This document shows, one piece after another, positions 31,281 through 40,969 of a DNA stretch of 64,000 bases (its first letter is position 1; each line of letters starts with the position of its first letter). Below the pieces are notes generated by a model. The model had not been told where the DNA came from. It did not search any database and saw only the letters and a list, made by a program, of their open reading frames with translations. Source of the DNA: Athripsodes cinereus (taxonomy: Eukaryota > Arthropoda > Insecta > Trichoptera > Leptoceridae); NCBI GenBank assembly GCA_947579605.1, contig OX388319.1:26053447-26117446 (forward strand), read 5' to 3'. Made by a program: the position numbers and the translations under genes.

Positions 31281-31376
31281 GTGAAAAGGGAGTTTGCCGG
31301 CACCAGAGATTGAACCGCGCATCTCTTGTGTATGAGGCCGAGATTCTACTTCCAGGCTACCTACTGACGAACTACA
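31281..31376 (-). repeat. tRNA-like, possibly SINE head
   Basis: Minus strand carries a B-box-like GGTTCAATCTC and an upstream A-box-like TAGCCTGGAAG about 40 nt away, in a degenerate tRNA-like context. The cloverleaf is not intact, so this is a SINE head or tRNA pseudogene at best. Confidence 0.35.
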
Positions 31377-31550
31377 GCATATGTGAAGTTTAAGGTTTTT
31401 ACCTATAAATAAAGGAACAGGGAAGGGAAGAGTCATAATCAGATATAGGCAGGTACCTACATAATATATATATAGATACATATAGGTACGTAATACCTAC
31501 AAGAAATACCTACATATAGCACGAGTCTGTCTCTCCTCTCCAGTCTCCAT

Positions 31551-31604
31551 ATACTGCGTTGCATTACATAATATATATTATTATTATGTAATGCAACGCA
31601 GTAT
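31551..31604. repeat. Perfect 23-bp hairpin
   Basis: Arms ATACTGCGTTGCATTACATA... (31551-31573) and its exact inverse (31582-31604) with an 8-nt AT loop. Confidence 0.9.
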
Positions 31605-31923
31605 AGCTGTACCTTCTCAACTCACACCTACCTACATGTGAGTGTCTCACGTGTACCTAGGGTACTACTACTACCTAATTATTGTGAAGGCACTTTGTCT
31701 GTCTTTAAAAGCTCCTCACAGGAACTGAAGAATACAACGACACGTCAAGTTGTAAACATAGTCTTCGTTTATATAGATATATAACAATCATGTATATACA
31801 TTCTGTACATATACATATTATATATGCATACATTTACTCGTACATGCATCCCATTTATCATATTTAATTTCCAGGCACGCATAGATCACGGTAGTGGTGG
31901 TGGTCCGCACTCTAGGTAGGTAC

Positions 31924-32499
31924 TATAGGAGTCACCTTTTATAGGTGTTTGTAGCTCTCTTGGGGATAAAGGAAATCTTTTAGTTCATAATTCCATTCAC
32001 ATACAGTGAATATGAAATTTGACTATGGCCAAGAGATTTACTACTCCCTATATTTTTAATTATTATATTTTTACTTACAGTGTGTTTTGAATAAAAGAAT
32101 CGATTATATTTAACACTTGTTTTAATTTATAAATTGAATTACAGAAAATAAAATATTGTAACAATGATAATGAAAAGTTAAAAGAGAATATTAATTTGTT
32201 AAACTATTATAATTGCCTGCCGAAAGTGAACTGAAGTGGATAATTTTCTCCTACTCTATTGATGGCTTTCGTGTGAGATTTTAACGCCCTCTATAACAGA
32301 CATCTACTTTTTGTCTCCCCTGAAGGTTTGCGTCTTGGTAAACATTTGGTGCTAACTTTACTTCTTCCTGATCTTCATTAGATGGCGGTGCTATGTCCAT
32401 TTTTAGTTTATAATGTTGCTGAAACACATTATCAATTTTCATTTACAAAACATACATATATAAAACTATAATTGTTGGCAAGCTTCGCTGGTTGCCACA
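31924..32499 (-). repeat. 3' LTR of the CsRn1-like element
   Basis: 576 bp, bounded by TGTGGCAACC and CTATA in element orientation. Looks identical to 37306-37881. Contains AATAAAA-type candidate polyadenylation words. Confidence 0.93.
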
Positions 32500-32533
32500 C
32501 AGCCCCCTTGGCAGTGTAAAAACGCCGGTTTTT

Positions 32534-35500
32534 TCACGAATTAGGTCTGTATATAGGTCTTCCACTTCTAGTAATATATACAGGTTCTCTTGTTGTTGAA
32601 ACCGTTTGTTCAGGTTCATCTCTTGGCTCACAAAAATAAGGCTTGCATCTGTCCAAAGAAATTGTTTTCGGTTCTCCTCCTATTAGCAAAGTTGCAGTCT
32701 TGTCGTCTCTTCTGCAAACTTGGTAAGGGCCTTGATATGCTGGAAAAAGCGGTTTATACACCCTATCATCTCTAACGAACAAATATTTTGCAAGTTTTAA
32801 ATCAGGATGTACAAATATATTATTCTTATGATGATGTTCCACAGGACGTGGTTTAATCTGTTTCATGTACCATATCAGTTGTTGAGTGTAGTAATTTGGT
32901 TCTGGAATTTCGTCTGTATCACAAAATATGTCATTTGGTAATCTTATTGGATTTCCGTATAACATCTCTGAAATAGAATAATCAGTGTTTTCTCTAATTA
33001 CAGTTCTTAAACCTAATAATATAGTTGACAACGATTGAGTCCATGGGATAGGATGATGTGCTTTAAAACTGTTTTTCAGTGTACGATGAAATCGTTCTAC
33101 CATTCCATTGGTCTCTGGGTGATAAGGAGAAGAAATAGAATGTTTAGTGCCTAATTTAGAACAAAACATTTTAAATTCTGTTGACATAAATTGTCTACCT
33201 TGATCAGTAATAAATTTCAGTGGTGTTCCATACCTCGTAATCCAGTGGTCCCAAATAGTTCTCACTACTGTCTTAGCTGTTATATCTTTTATAGGTATTG
33301 CCTCACTCCATCGTGAATACCTATCCACAAAAGTAATTAAATATTTCATACCTTCAGATTCTAAGAGCGGTCCGACTATATCAATGTGTACTGTCTGGAA
33401 TTTTGCATCAGGCAGTTTCATATTCATAATCTTCGTTCTAGTGTGTCTTGTTACCTTAGATTTTTGGCATTTAATACATGTTTTACTCCAAAGATTACAG
33501 TCAGCTCTCATGTTCTTCCAAACTCCTCTTTTGGAAATTGTTTTCAAGGTATCCTTGGCACCTGGATGAGTTAAGTTGTGGATACTGTCAAAAAATCTTC
33601 TCTGTAAAGTTTTAGGTATGTACGGTCTTAGATTTCCTTCATGAAGATCAAAGATGAGCTGTAAACCTTGTAAATTGTTTTTGATTAGGTTTAATGAATG
33701 ATCTTTATTTTCAAACAATTGTTTCAATTCCAAATCAAGATTTTGTTGTTTGGAAATATCTTCTAACGAGATATCATTATGTAACTCTATCATATCTATT
33801 CTAGAAAAAGCGTCTGCAATTACATTTGAATTACCAGTAACATATCTAATATCGGTACTGTACTGTCCAATTAAATCCAATTGTCTCTGTTGACGAGGAC
33901 TTTCTTTTTCAAAATTTTTCTTTTTGAAAGCGTATTGAAGTGGCTTGTGATCTGTGTATATACAGAACTCTCTGCCTTGCAAATGATGTTTGAAATATCT
34001 AATGGCTTCAAATATAGCTAGCAATTCTCTGTCATATGTACTATATGAACACTGAGCTTTATTTAACTTTTTTGAAAAAAAACTAATAGGTTCATAATTA
34101 CCATCTTCTCCTGCCTGTTGTAGTACTCCTCCGATTGCAAAATCTGAAGCATCCGTCCACAATGACAATTGTTTAGTACTATCGGGATACTTAAGTTTAG
34201 TGCAAGTTATTAAAGATTGTTTTACCTCCTCGAAGTCATTCGTCGTAATATCGTTCCATTGTACCAGTCTTTTATCATTCTTCTTAGCTCCTTTTAAGTA
34301 TTCATTTAATCTTGCAAGTTTCTGGGCAGCGTTTTTTATGAATCTCCTATAGAAATTTGACATTGCGATGAAACGTCTGAGGTCTTGAATGGTTTTTGGT
34401 TTGGTATATTCAGCAAGAGCTCGTACCTTGTCTGGCGATGGGCCTACTCCTTCTGCTGAAACTTCATATCCTAGAAACAGAATAGAACTTTTACCAAATT
34501 CACATTTAGATGGGTTTACGATCATACCCCACTCGTCTAATCTCTTAAACAAGGCATTAAGGTGTTTAAGATGTGTTTCTTCATCTGGTGAATGTACAAT
34601 TATGTCGTCGATATATACTTTTACTCCTTCTAGACCTTGAGTCATTACATTCATGTGCCGTTGGAAAGTCTGACATGAATTAGATAAGCCAAATGGCATG
34701 CGTAAATATTCCCAGGAGCCTGCAAATGTGCAAATAGCGGTTTTTTTAATGTCCTCTTCATTCATAGGTACTTGGTGGTATGCCTTCTTGAGGTCCAGCT
34801 TTGAAAAAATTCTAGAATTGGCAAAATCGTTAGTTATATCTTGAATATGAGGTAGAGAATACCTGTCTGGAACAGTTATTTGATTCAACTTCCTGTAGTC
34901 TCCACACAGTCTGAACGTGCCATCCGCCTTTTTTACTACATGTAAAGGTGATGACCACTCGCTATTAGATGGACGACAAATACCTTGGGAAACCAGATCC
35001 TCAAACTCGGTTTTCACCTGCTTCAGCAACTCTGGAGACAAGCGACGAGGTTTAGATCTGAATGGGCTTCCTCTAGTATCTATGTGGTGAATTGTTGGAT
35101 GAGATATGTCACTAAAAGGTCTATTTATATCAATTAGTTTTGGAAAATTTGCTAACATTTGATGATACTTATTGTTCTTATCTAAAAAAGAAATAGAAGT
35201 TACATTAGTACTATCAACATTAGAATTAAAAGCTTTTACCTTATCTCCACTGCTTTTGTCGATTAACAGTCTGCTCCTCATGTCAACAATTAAATTAAAA
35301 TTAGTTAAAAAATCAGCTCCCAATATAGCTCTAGATACATCTGCTATGACGCAGTTCCATCTGAATTTTTGTTTAAAACCTAGGTTTATGCTTATGGTTG
35401 AAGTACCATATGTTTTAACGATTGTCCCATTTGCTGCAAAAAGTGTAAGATTAACTTTTTCTTTTTGGCATTTGCGATAAGATCTTGGAATTATGCAAAG

Positions 35501-35578
35501 TTCCGATCCGGTATCAATTAAGTATGATAAACCGTTATCTTGATCCTTAACGAAGAGACGCGTTTGAGGAGTCAACAT
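32534..35578 (-). CDS. pol: pol polyprotein: protease, reverse transcriptase, RNase H, integrase
   Basis: About 1014 codons from the first ATG in this frame; translation is really expected to enter about 10 codons earlier by a -1 frameshift from gag. Order: aspartic protease (LIDTGSELCIIP near residue 20), reverse transcriptase (FRLCGDYRKLNQI, FSKLDLKKAYHQVP, YIDDIIVHSP near 325), RNase H (LSLWTDASDFAIGG, IYTDHKPLQYAF, VIADAFSRID), then integrase with an H2C2 zinc finger (IHNLTHPGAKDT, CNLWSKTCIKC) and DDE core (VHIDIVGPL, FITDQGRQFMS, NGMVERFHRTLK). RT-RNase H-integrase order defines Ty3/gypsy. No stop or missing catalytic residue is seen, so the enzyme set appears functional. No envelope gene follows. 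Confidence 0.95.
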   Translation of the reverse strand: MLTPQTRLFVKDQDNGLSYLIDTGSELCIIPRSYRKCQKEKVNLTLFAANGTIVKTYGTSTISINLGFKQKFRWNCVIADVSRAILGADFLTNFNLIVDMRSRLLIDKSSGDKVKAFNSNVDSTNVTSISFLDKNNKYHQMLANFPKLIDINRPFSDISHPTIHHIDTRGSPFRSKPRRLSPELLKQVKTEFEDLVSQGICRPSNSEWSSPLHVVKKADGTFRLCGDYRKLNQITVPDRYSLPHIQDITNDFANSRIFSKLDLKKAYHQVPMNEEDIKKTAICTFAGSWEYLRMPFGLSNSCQTFQRHMNVMTQGLEGVKVYIDDIIVHSPDEETHLKHLNALFKRLDEWGMIVNPSKCEFGKSSILFLGYEVSAEGVGPSPDKVRALAEYTKPKTIQDLRRFIAMSNFYRRFIKNAAQKLARLNEYLKGAKKNDKRLVQWNDITTNDFEEVKQSLITCTKLKYPDSTKQLSLWTDASDFAIGGVLQQAGEDGNYEPISFFSKKLNKAQCSYSTYDRELLAIFEAIRYFKHHLQGREFCIYTDHKPLQYAFKKKNFEKESPRQQRQLDLIGQYSTDIRYVTGNSNVIADAFSRIDMIELHNDISLEDISKQQNLDLELKQLFENKDHSLNLIKNNLQGLQLIFDLHEGNLRPYIPKTLQRRFFDSIHNLTHPGAKDTLKTISKRGVWKNMRADCNLWSKTCIKCQKSKVTRHTRTKIMNMKLPDAKFQTVHIDIVGPLLESEGMKYLITFVDRYSRWSEAIPIKDITAKTVVRTIWDHWITRYGTPLKFITDQGRQFMSTEFKMFCSKLGTKHSISSPYHPETNGMVERFHRTLKNSFKAHHPIPWTQSLSTILLGLRTVIRENTDYSISEMLYGNPIRLPNDIFCDTDEIPEPNYYTQQLIWYMKQIKPRPVEHHHKNNIFVHPDLKLAKYLFVRDDRVYKPLFPAYQGPYQVCRRDDKTATLLIGGEPKTISLDRCKPYFCEPRDEPEQTVSTTREPVYITRSGRPIYRPNS

Positions 35579-35586
35579 GTCCGTCT

Positions 35587-36525
35587 CTATAACATGTCGC
35601 TTCTCAAGTTTTTTTGATTCTGCTCAGAATTCTGCTGATTGAACGTGCATGGTGATATGCACTTTCTGGCTTTGTTCCCATATTTACTGTGATAGGAGCA
35701 TATATTATTATGATAATGTTGGGAAACATTGTTTTTTGTATGTCTGTATGTTTGTGTATTATTGTGAAATTTGTTGCTACTATTTTGTCTATGTGTGTTG
35801 TAGTTGGGGAAATTTCTTCTGCTGGAATGAAAATTATTAGTATTTTGTTTATGCAATGCGTCGTTGAGTTGCTTTCCCAAACGTTCTAACTTTTCAGTTA
35901 AAGTATGTACGGATTTATTTAAATTTTCAATTTGATTATCTTTGTCACTATTGCTTTTTGTATGACACACAGCGATTTCTTGTGCCTGATAGACATTTGT
36001 TATTTTATCTGCTATTAATGCTATTTCGTCCAAGCTACCCTTGCTTGTGGTAATATGTGCTTGTACGTGTTTAGGTATATGCTGTATCCAAAGATATTTC
36101 AATGTTGTATCATCAATATTTAAACCAATAGCTAATGATTTCATTTCTCTAAGCAATTGAGATGGTGTTTTATCTCCAAGTTGTAAATTTGAAAAGAGTT
36201 TCTCTCTGCGAGAATCTGGGGATATTCCCATTCTATTTAATATTGCATCTTTTAGTCTAGAATACATTGTTTGACATTTATCAAGATTTATAATATCGGA
36301 TACCTGTGAAATTGTGTTTTGATCCAGTTGAGCAACAAGATGTGCATACCTTGTATCTTCGGATGTGATTCCTGCTAGTTCAAATTGTATGTCAATCTGC
36401 TTGAACCAAAGTTGTAAATTGTTGCTCCAAATCGGTGGTATTTTAATTGATACTCTATCTGTAAATGAAACATTCTTAGTTATATTTGATTCATCCTTGC
36501 TAGTTTTATTTGCTTGCTCAAACAT
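35587..36525 (-). CDS. gag: gag capsid protein
   Basis: 312 codons. A capsid-like helical region (IPPIWSNNLQLWFKQIDIQF, YAHLVAQLDQ, SPSQLLREMKSLA-type block) is followed by a hydrophilic Asn/His-rich stretch. Near the C-terminus is a zinc-binding motif, CSYHSKYGNKARKCISPC, of the C-H-C-C type known from CsRn1-like and some other insect gypsy gag proteins, instead of the usual CCHC knuckle. It assembles the particle and binds RNA. The last codons contain the CAA AAA AAC slippery site, so most ribosomes would stop at 35587 and a minority would continue into pol. The start is the first ATG after the leader. Confidence 0.9.
   Translation of the reverse strand: MFEQANKTSKDESNITKNVSFTDRVSIKIPPIWSNNLQLWFKQIDIQFELAGITSEDTRYAHLVAQLDQNTISQVSDIINLDKCQTMYSRLKDAILNRMGISPDSRREKLFSNLQLGDKTPSQLLREMKSLAIGLNIDDTTLKYLWIQHIPKHVQAHITTSKGSLDEIALIADKITNVYQAQEIAVCHTKSNSDKDNQIENLNKSVHTLTEKLERLGKQLNDALHKQNTNNFHSSRRNFPNYNTHRQNSSNKFHNNTQTYRHTKNNVSQHYHNNICSYHSKYGNKARKCISPCTFNQQNSEQNQKNLRSDML
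35608..35614 (-). promoter_or_regulatory. -1 ribosomal frameshift heptamer A_AAA_AAC
   Basis: In the gag frame the codons are CAA AAA AAC TTG. The heptamer fits X_XXY_YYZ exactly, and slipping back one base after AAC gives CTT GAG AAG CGA, an open frame that runs directly into pol. The gag stop lies 19-21 nt downstream. I did not resolve a pseudoknot. Confidence 0.85.
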
Positions 36526-37305
36526 TTTGAGGTAAGTTTAATTTTCCAATTGTATTTATATAAATAATTTGCTGACAATGAAGAACAGCCTGCAATCGAA
36601 AAAGCTTTAACAAGAAAACAATTGAGTAATTAAGATTTGAAACCAGCAAACAATTCCAATGTATCCAGCACTTGTGAAAATTTTCTTAGTTTGTGACAAT
36701 ATTATATAAAAAAATTTGGTATTTGTTTTCCATCCAACAGCGAATAGATCCCTGCAGCTAAACTAGCTAAAATTTAAAAGCAAATTGATTAAAAAATGTA
36801 ACACACATAAATTTGTTGTTTTAAAATTTAAAAATGTAAGATACACAAAGACAATACAAAATTTTTTTTTAAAATATCACTTGATTGTGACAAAAATGTA
36901 TAAAATTATAAAAAATATCTTTTTTAGGTGCGCAAATTCATGTCTGATTCGTTGTTCTGATTTTCAATAAATAAGGCTAGAATACTATTCTATATTAGCT
37001 TCTGCCTTAGACTTTAGCACCTCTTGAATCACGACACGGGCTCACTCTCGGCAACGGCGGCAAAAATTTGTAAATTTGTATAAAAACTATATCGATCTGT
37101 TACACACACTTATATTTAGGATTAAAAGATTTGAAATACAATACAATACAGCTGTTTATCTTGAATGCAAGAAAATTTGTTATTGAAAATTTTTATTTCA
37201 ACAGCTGATTGTGACAACTCGAAAATTTTCAAGGTGAAAAATTTTGTTAGGTTATGTATAATATATCAATTCAAATAATTATGTTCTTTTGTCGGGGTCA
37301 CCATT
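36526..37305 (-). mobile_element. Leader of the CsRn1-like element with 13-nt tRNA-Trp primer site
   Basis: 780 bp of non-coding leader between 5' LTR and gag. TGGTGACCCCGAC at 37303-37291 begins two bases after the LTR and matches tRNA-Trp over 13 nt, four fewer than in the relative at 24223. Confidence 0.75.
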
Positions 37306-37881
37306 TATAGGAGTCACCTTTTATAGGTGTTTGTAGCTCTCTTGGGGATAAAGGAAATCTTTTAGTTCATAATTCCATTCACATACAGTGAATATGAAAT
37401 TTGACTATGGCCAAGAGATTTACTACTCCCTATATTTTTAATTATTATATTTTTACTTACAGTGTGTTTTGAATAAAAGAATCGATTATATTTAACACTT
37501 GTTTTAATTTATAAATTGAATTACAGAAAATAAAATATTGTAACAATGATAATGAAAAGTTAAAAGAGAATATTAATTTGTTAAACTATTATAATTGCCT
37601 GCCGAAAGTGAACTGAAGTGGATAATTTTCTCCTACTCTATTGATGGCTTTCGTGTGAGATTTTAACGCCCTCTATAACAGACATCTACTTTTTGTCTCC
37701 CCTGAAGGTTTGCGTCTTGGTAAACATTTGGTGCTAACTTTACTTCTTCCTGATCTTCATTAGATGGCGGTGCTATGTCCATTTTTAGTTTATAATGTTG
37801 CTGAAACACATTATCAATTTTCATTTACAAAACATACATATATAAAACTATAATTGTTGGCAAGCTTCGCTGGTTGCCACA
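37306..37881 (-). repeat. 5' LTR of the CsRn1-like element
   Basis: 576 bp, the upstream (promoter) LTR because the element is on the minus strand. Followed on the right by GTAC, the target duplication. Looks identical to the 3' LTR. Confidence 0.93.
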
Positions 37882-38394
37882 GTACAATACAATTATATGT
37901 ACTTAGGTAATAATAACAGATACCTCTGGCTACTATCTCAATAGGTACCTACCTCCTACCTAAAGTTGTACATACATAACTAATATAGGTTGTAAAATGA
38001 TAGTTATAGACATCAGATATAGTTTACAACCTATATATTACTCCTCGACATAATATGTGTAGGTAAGTGTGCGAGGGCCGTAGTTCCGGTGGCGATGTCC
38101 ATCACATCATATCACACAGCAACAGTCACAGCCCTATAGTCTCCGTGATGGACGCGTCAGGAAGTATCCACCTATAGAGAGAAAGAGAGAGATATTTTGG
38201 TGTCCCCTCTGTAGTTGTAAATATATATACCTGCACATTATTATGTACACACATACCTCATCTTCTATGTATATGAGATATAGAACTAGCAGCCACTACA
38301 TACCTACCTACAAAGGTCCTTAAACATTTTGTTATTATTTAAACATTTTAAACCAATAGAAATCTCGTAACATAGCGCAAAATCTGATTAGAAT

Positions 38395-38500
38395 AAGTAA
38401 GAAAGGAGTTCCAACGCTTACCACTTGGCTATAAACTGGCTTAAGTGAAATCACTTTCGGGGTCCATGAACAACGTTCACCAATTCCACCAATCGAGTAA
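38395..38500 (-). repeat. Diverged 3' half of the SINE-like unit found at 39660-40410
   Basis: The reverse complement contains GGTGGAATTGGTGAACGTTG, TTAAGCCAG and GTAAGCGTTGGAAC, matching the body of the tandem units to the right. Confidence 0.6.
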
Positions 38501-38560
38501 CAAACATTCAATGCCAACCATAGAAGCAAAGCAACCATTTTTTGGGATCTCTTATATCAT

Positions 38561-38672
38561 CAGGGTTACACTTGCCACAATCTAAATTTTTGTCTTGTAC
38601 AAAATGACTACAGTCAAAAATACGTGCATACCAATTGATCGTATTTAGATAGTGTCAAGAGTAACTCTGCTG
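38561..38672. mobile_element. Small MITE, same family as 50551-50758
   Basis: CAGGGTTACACTTGCCACAA at the left and the inverse of CAGCAGAGTTACTCTTGACA at the right form imperfect inverted ends 112 bp apart. The copy at 50551 has the same ends (CAGTAGGGTTACTCTTGACA). Confidence 0.65.
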
Positions 38673-38679
38673 ATCTCGA

Positions 38680-39655
38680 ATATATCAAGACATCTTATCT
38701 AAATGGCCTCTAATCGCTGGAACAACTAAGTTCAATATTTTTTCGGATTTTAGTTTGACTAGTCGGCAACAAACGTTTTGTCTTTTGCGCGTTGCGCCCA
38801 AATCCAATAAAAGGAGCAAATGAAATCTGCGGTCATTTAAGAACGGTCGAATAGGGTATGGCTGTGTTTCAATTGAATTTATCAAGTCTAGTTGACTGAG
38901 GCCAAGCATGGTGCTTGGAGCTTTATAACACTTAGAGAGAAGGCGATACTACAGAAGACTGGAGGAAGACCATAACATCTGTTTGCTATACAAAGAGAAA
39001 TATTCGAGTTTGAGTGCGAAAGTTATAGAGTTAAGTTGCTGATTTCACTGAGTAAACTGTTTGCTAATGTTCAAACTTCCAATATTAGTAAATATGTATA
39101 GTGTAGTACATATAGTGTAGTATGGCACTTACGTAATTATGTAGACTTACTATTGATGTGCTGGTATATACCTAATTGATGAAATTCATTTCAATAATGT
39201 ATTGCAGATATCTAGTGGGTCTTGAAATACACATAAGTATAGGTACCTACTTATTATAGTTACCTACAAGGGATTAGGTATAAATTTACTCAACTATAAC
39301 TATGTAATAGAATTGGGTGCCACCACTGCCACCTAACCTAGCCTAGGCTTACTTTGGTACATTAATTAATGTTAATTTACTCTCTATTCTTTTTCATTTT
39401 TAGTGTGCACTAACTAAAATTAATGGTATAGGGTTGTTTTTCATGATGGTTTGCCATATGAATTTGTAACGTGTATCCTACTGTATAATATGTATAGGCA
39501 TAATTCACTCGAATTCGGGTGCTTTGCCTTTAAACAAACTAAGAAGAAGAACTAAAATTAACACTTTCGTAGGTGAAAAATTCCAGTTTATACGAATAAT
39601 AAAAAAAATTAACTTCGCATAATACTCTCTGGTTAAAGCGACAACGACATTTAAT
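38680..39655. other. Intergenic DNA, no gene
   Basis: No recognisable coding or repeat unit besides scattered TAGGTACCTA words. Confidence 0.45.
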
Positions 39656-39659
39656 GTTG

Positions 39660-40410
39660 GATAGCAGGTTCAAAGGTCGCGAGGTCGTATCCTTGCGATG
39701 AAAAAATGGCTTAGCAGTTGCAAACAATATCGCGGTAGGGTGTAAAAAATTGCAGCTTATAACAACAGATACTCACCGACTACCCACATACCACTGTGGC
39801 CTAATGCTTAGAGTGCTTGAAACACATTAAGTGCGGTTGGCTGAACTAAGTCGTTTTTCAGCGATGAGTGCAGTCACCCGCTCTGAAAGGATTGATATGA
39901 GCGAAAAATAAGACAGATAGAGGTGGAATTGGTGAACGTTGCCATGGTATAAAGCGCTTAAGCCAGCCTAAGTCGATTCGTAAGCGTCGGAACACCTAAT
40001 ACTCTCTACACATATTCAAAGTTCACAAGGTTGGATCCTAGTGACGAACCAATGGCTTAGCAGTTGCAAACAATATCGATAGGTGGCGATGGAGTCGCAG
40101 TAGATGTGGATTTGCAGCTAATAATTACAATAATCTCTCAGGCTACCCACACACCCCTGTAGCCTAATGGTTCGAGTGCTTGACTCGTAATACAGAGGTG
40201 ATGGGTTCGAATCCCAGTAGGTGCGGTTGGTTGGATGAAGTCGCTTTTCAGCGATGAATGCAGTCACCCGCTCTGAAAAGATTGATATGAGAGAAGCATA
40301 AGGGAGAAAAAGGTGGAATTGGTGAACGTTGCCATGGTGTAAAGCGCTTAAGCCAGCCAAAGCCGATTCGTAAGCATCGGAACACCTAATACTCTCTTCT
40401 CTACCCTGCA
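39660..40410 (+). repeat. Two tandem ~346-bp units with a tRNA-Thr-like SINE core
   Basis: Landmarks repeat at a ~346-bp spacing (GGCTTAGCAGTTGCAAACAA at 39708 and 40054; GGTGAACGTTGCCATGGT; CGTAAGC then CGGAACACCTAATACTCTCT). The second unit has a good tRNA-like head at 40155-40225: A box GTAGCCTAATGGTTCGAGTG, B box GGTTCGAATCCC, and an anticodon loop CTCGTAA, as in tRNA-Thr(CGU). The acceptor stem does not pair fully, so it is a SINE head, not a tRNA gene. In the first unit the B box is deleted. Confidence 0.75.
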
Positions 40411-40731
40411 AGTGATGCATGGATTGTGATTTGGTTCATACCTATCGATTAATACATCATATATATATATATACATATATACATATACATAGTGGTGATG
40501 AGTCATCCTACATACATACATACATACATACATATATGTATAGTTCAATATAACTATACTCATACTATGACTGATATTAAATGGAGTAGCACAAAGCCAC
40601 CAACATACACCCTGCATTACATTATACTACACTATAGTATAGTATGTAGGTATAGTGTAGTACCTACCTACCTACCTTATATTATAATATGTGTAGATAT
40701 ATAATATTATAATGACAGTATTTTGGGTACT

Positions 40732-40958
40732 CTACGTACAGTAGTCTTGAAAAAGACTTTTAGTTGGTCTTGACCTCGCGCTCACCTGCGGCTGCTGCCT
40801 TCACAATACCCGCGCTGCCGAAGTTTGCCACAGCCCCTCTACGCCCCAGCTGATGTCAGATTTTGTGCAAAACGTAGGGCAGAAGTCAACGGTCTGTTTC
40901 AAGACTAAGTAAAAAGTCTTTATCAAGACACAAGACTACTGTACGTAGAGTACCCAAA
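40732..40958. mobile_element. Penelope-derived foldback element
   Basis: 227 bp with perfect 28-bp terminal inverted repeats starting TTTGGGTACTCTACGTACAG. The repeats are the terminal block of the Penelope-like tail at 9448. The interior keeps a decayed hammerhead-like segment (CTGATGTCAG ... TGCAAAACGTA) whose GAAAC core is altered to CAAAAC. Confidence 0.8.
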
Positions 40959-40969
40959 GACGATAGCTA

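Larger units (their letters stand above)
31924..37881 (-). mobile_element. Intact Ty3/gypsy LTR retrotransposon, CsRn1-like
   Basis: 5958 bp on the minus strand, flanked by the 4-bp target duplication GTAC (31920-31923 and 37882-37885). Layout in its own direction: 5' LTR (37306-37881), tRNA-Trp primer site (37303-37291), gag (36525-35587), A_AAA_AAC frameshift site (35614-35608), pol (to 32534), polypurine tract AAGGGGG near 32508, 3' LTR (32499-31924). The two LTRs are both 576 bp and I see no difference between them, implying a recent insertion. Both long frames are open. tRNA-Trp priming, the CHCC-type gag motif and the DTGSE protease support placement near CsRn1; this is by recognition, not by tree. 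Confidence 0.93.

Noticed and set aside
38335..38538. 67-codon ORF with a signal-peptide-like start (minus strand)
   Set aside because: It overlaps a decayed SINE body, so the hydrophobic start is fortuitous.
40155..40225. tRNA-Thr gene
   Set aside because: A and B boxes and a CGT anticodon loop are present, but the acceptor stem does not pair and the unit is part of a SINE-like repeat.
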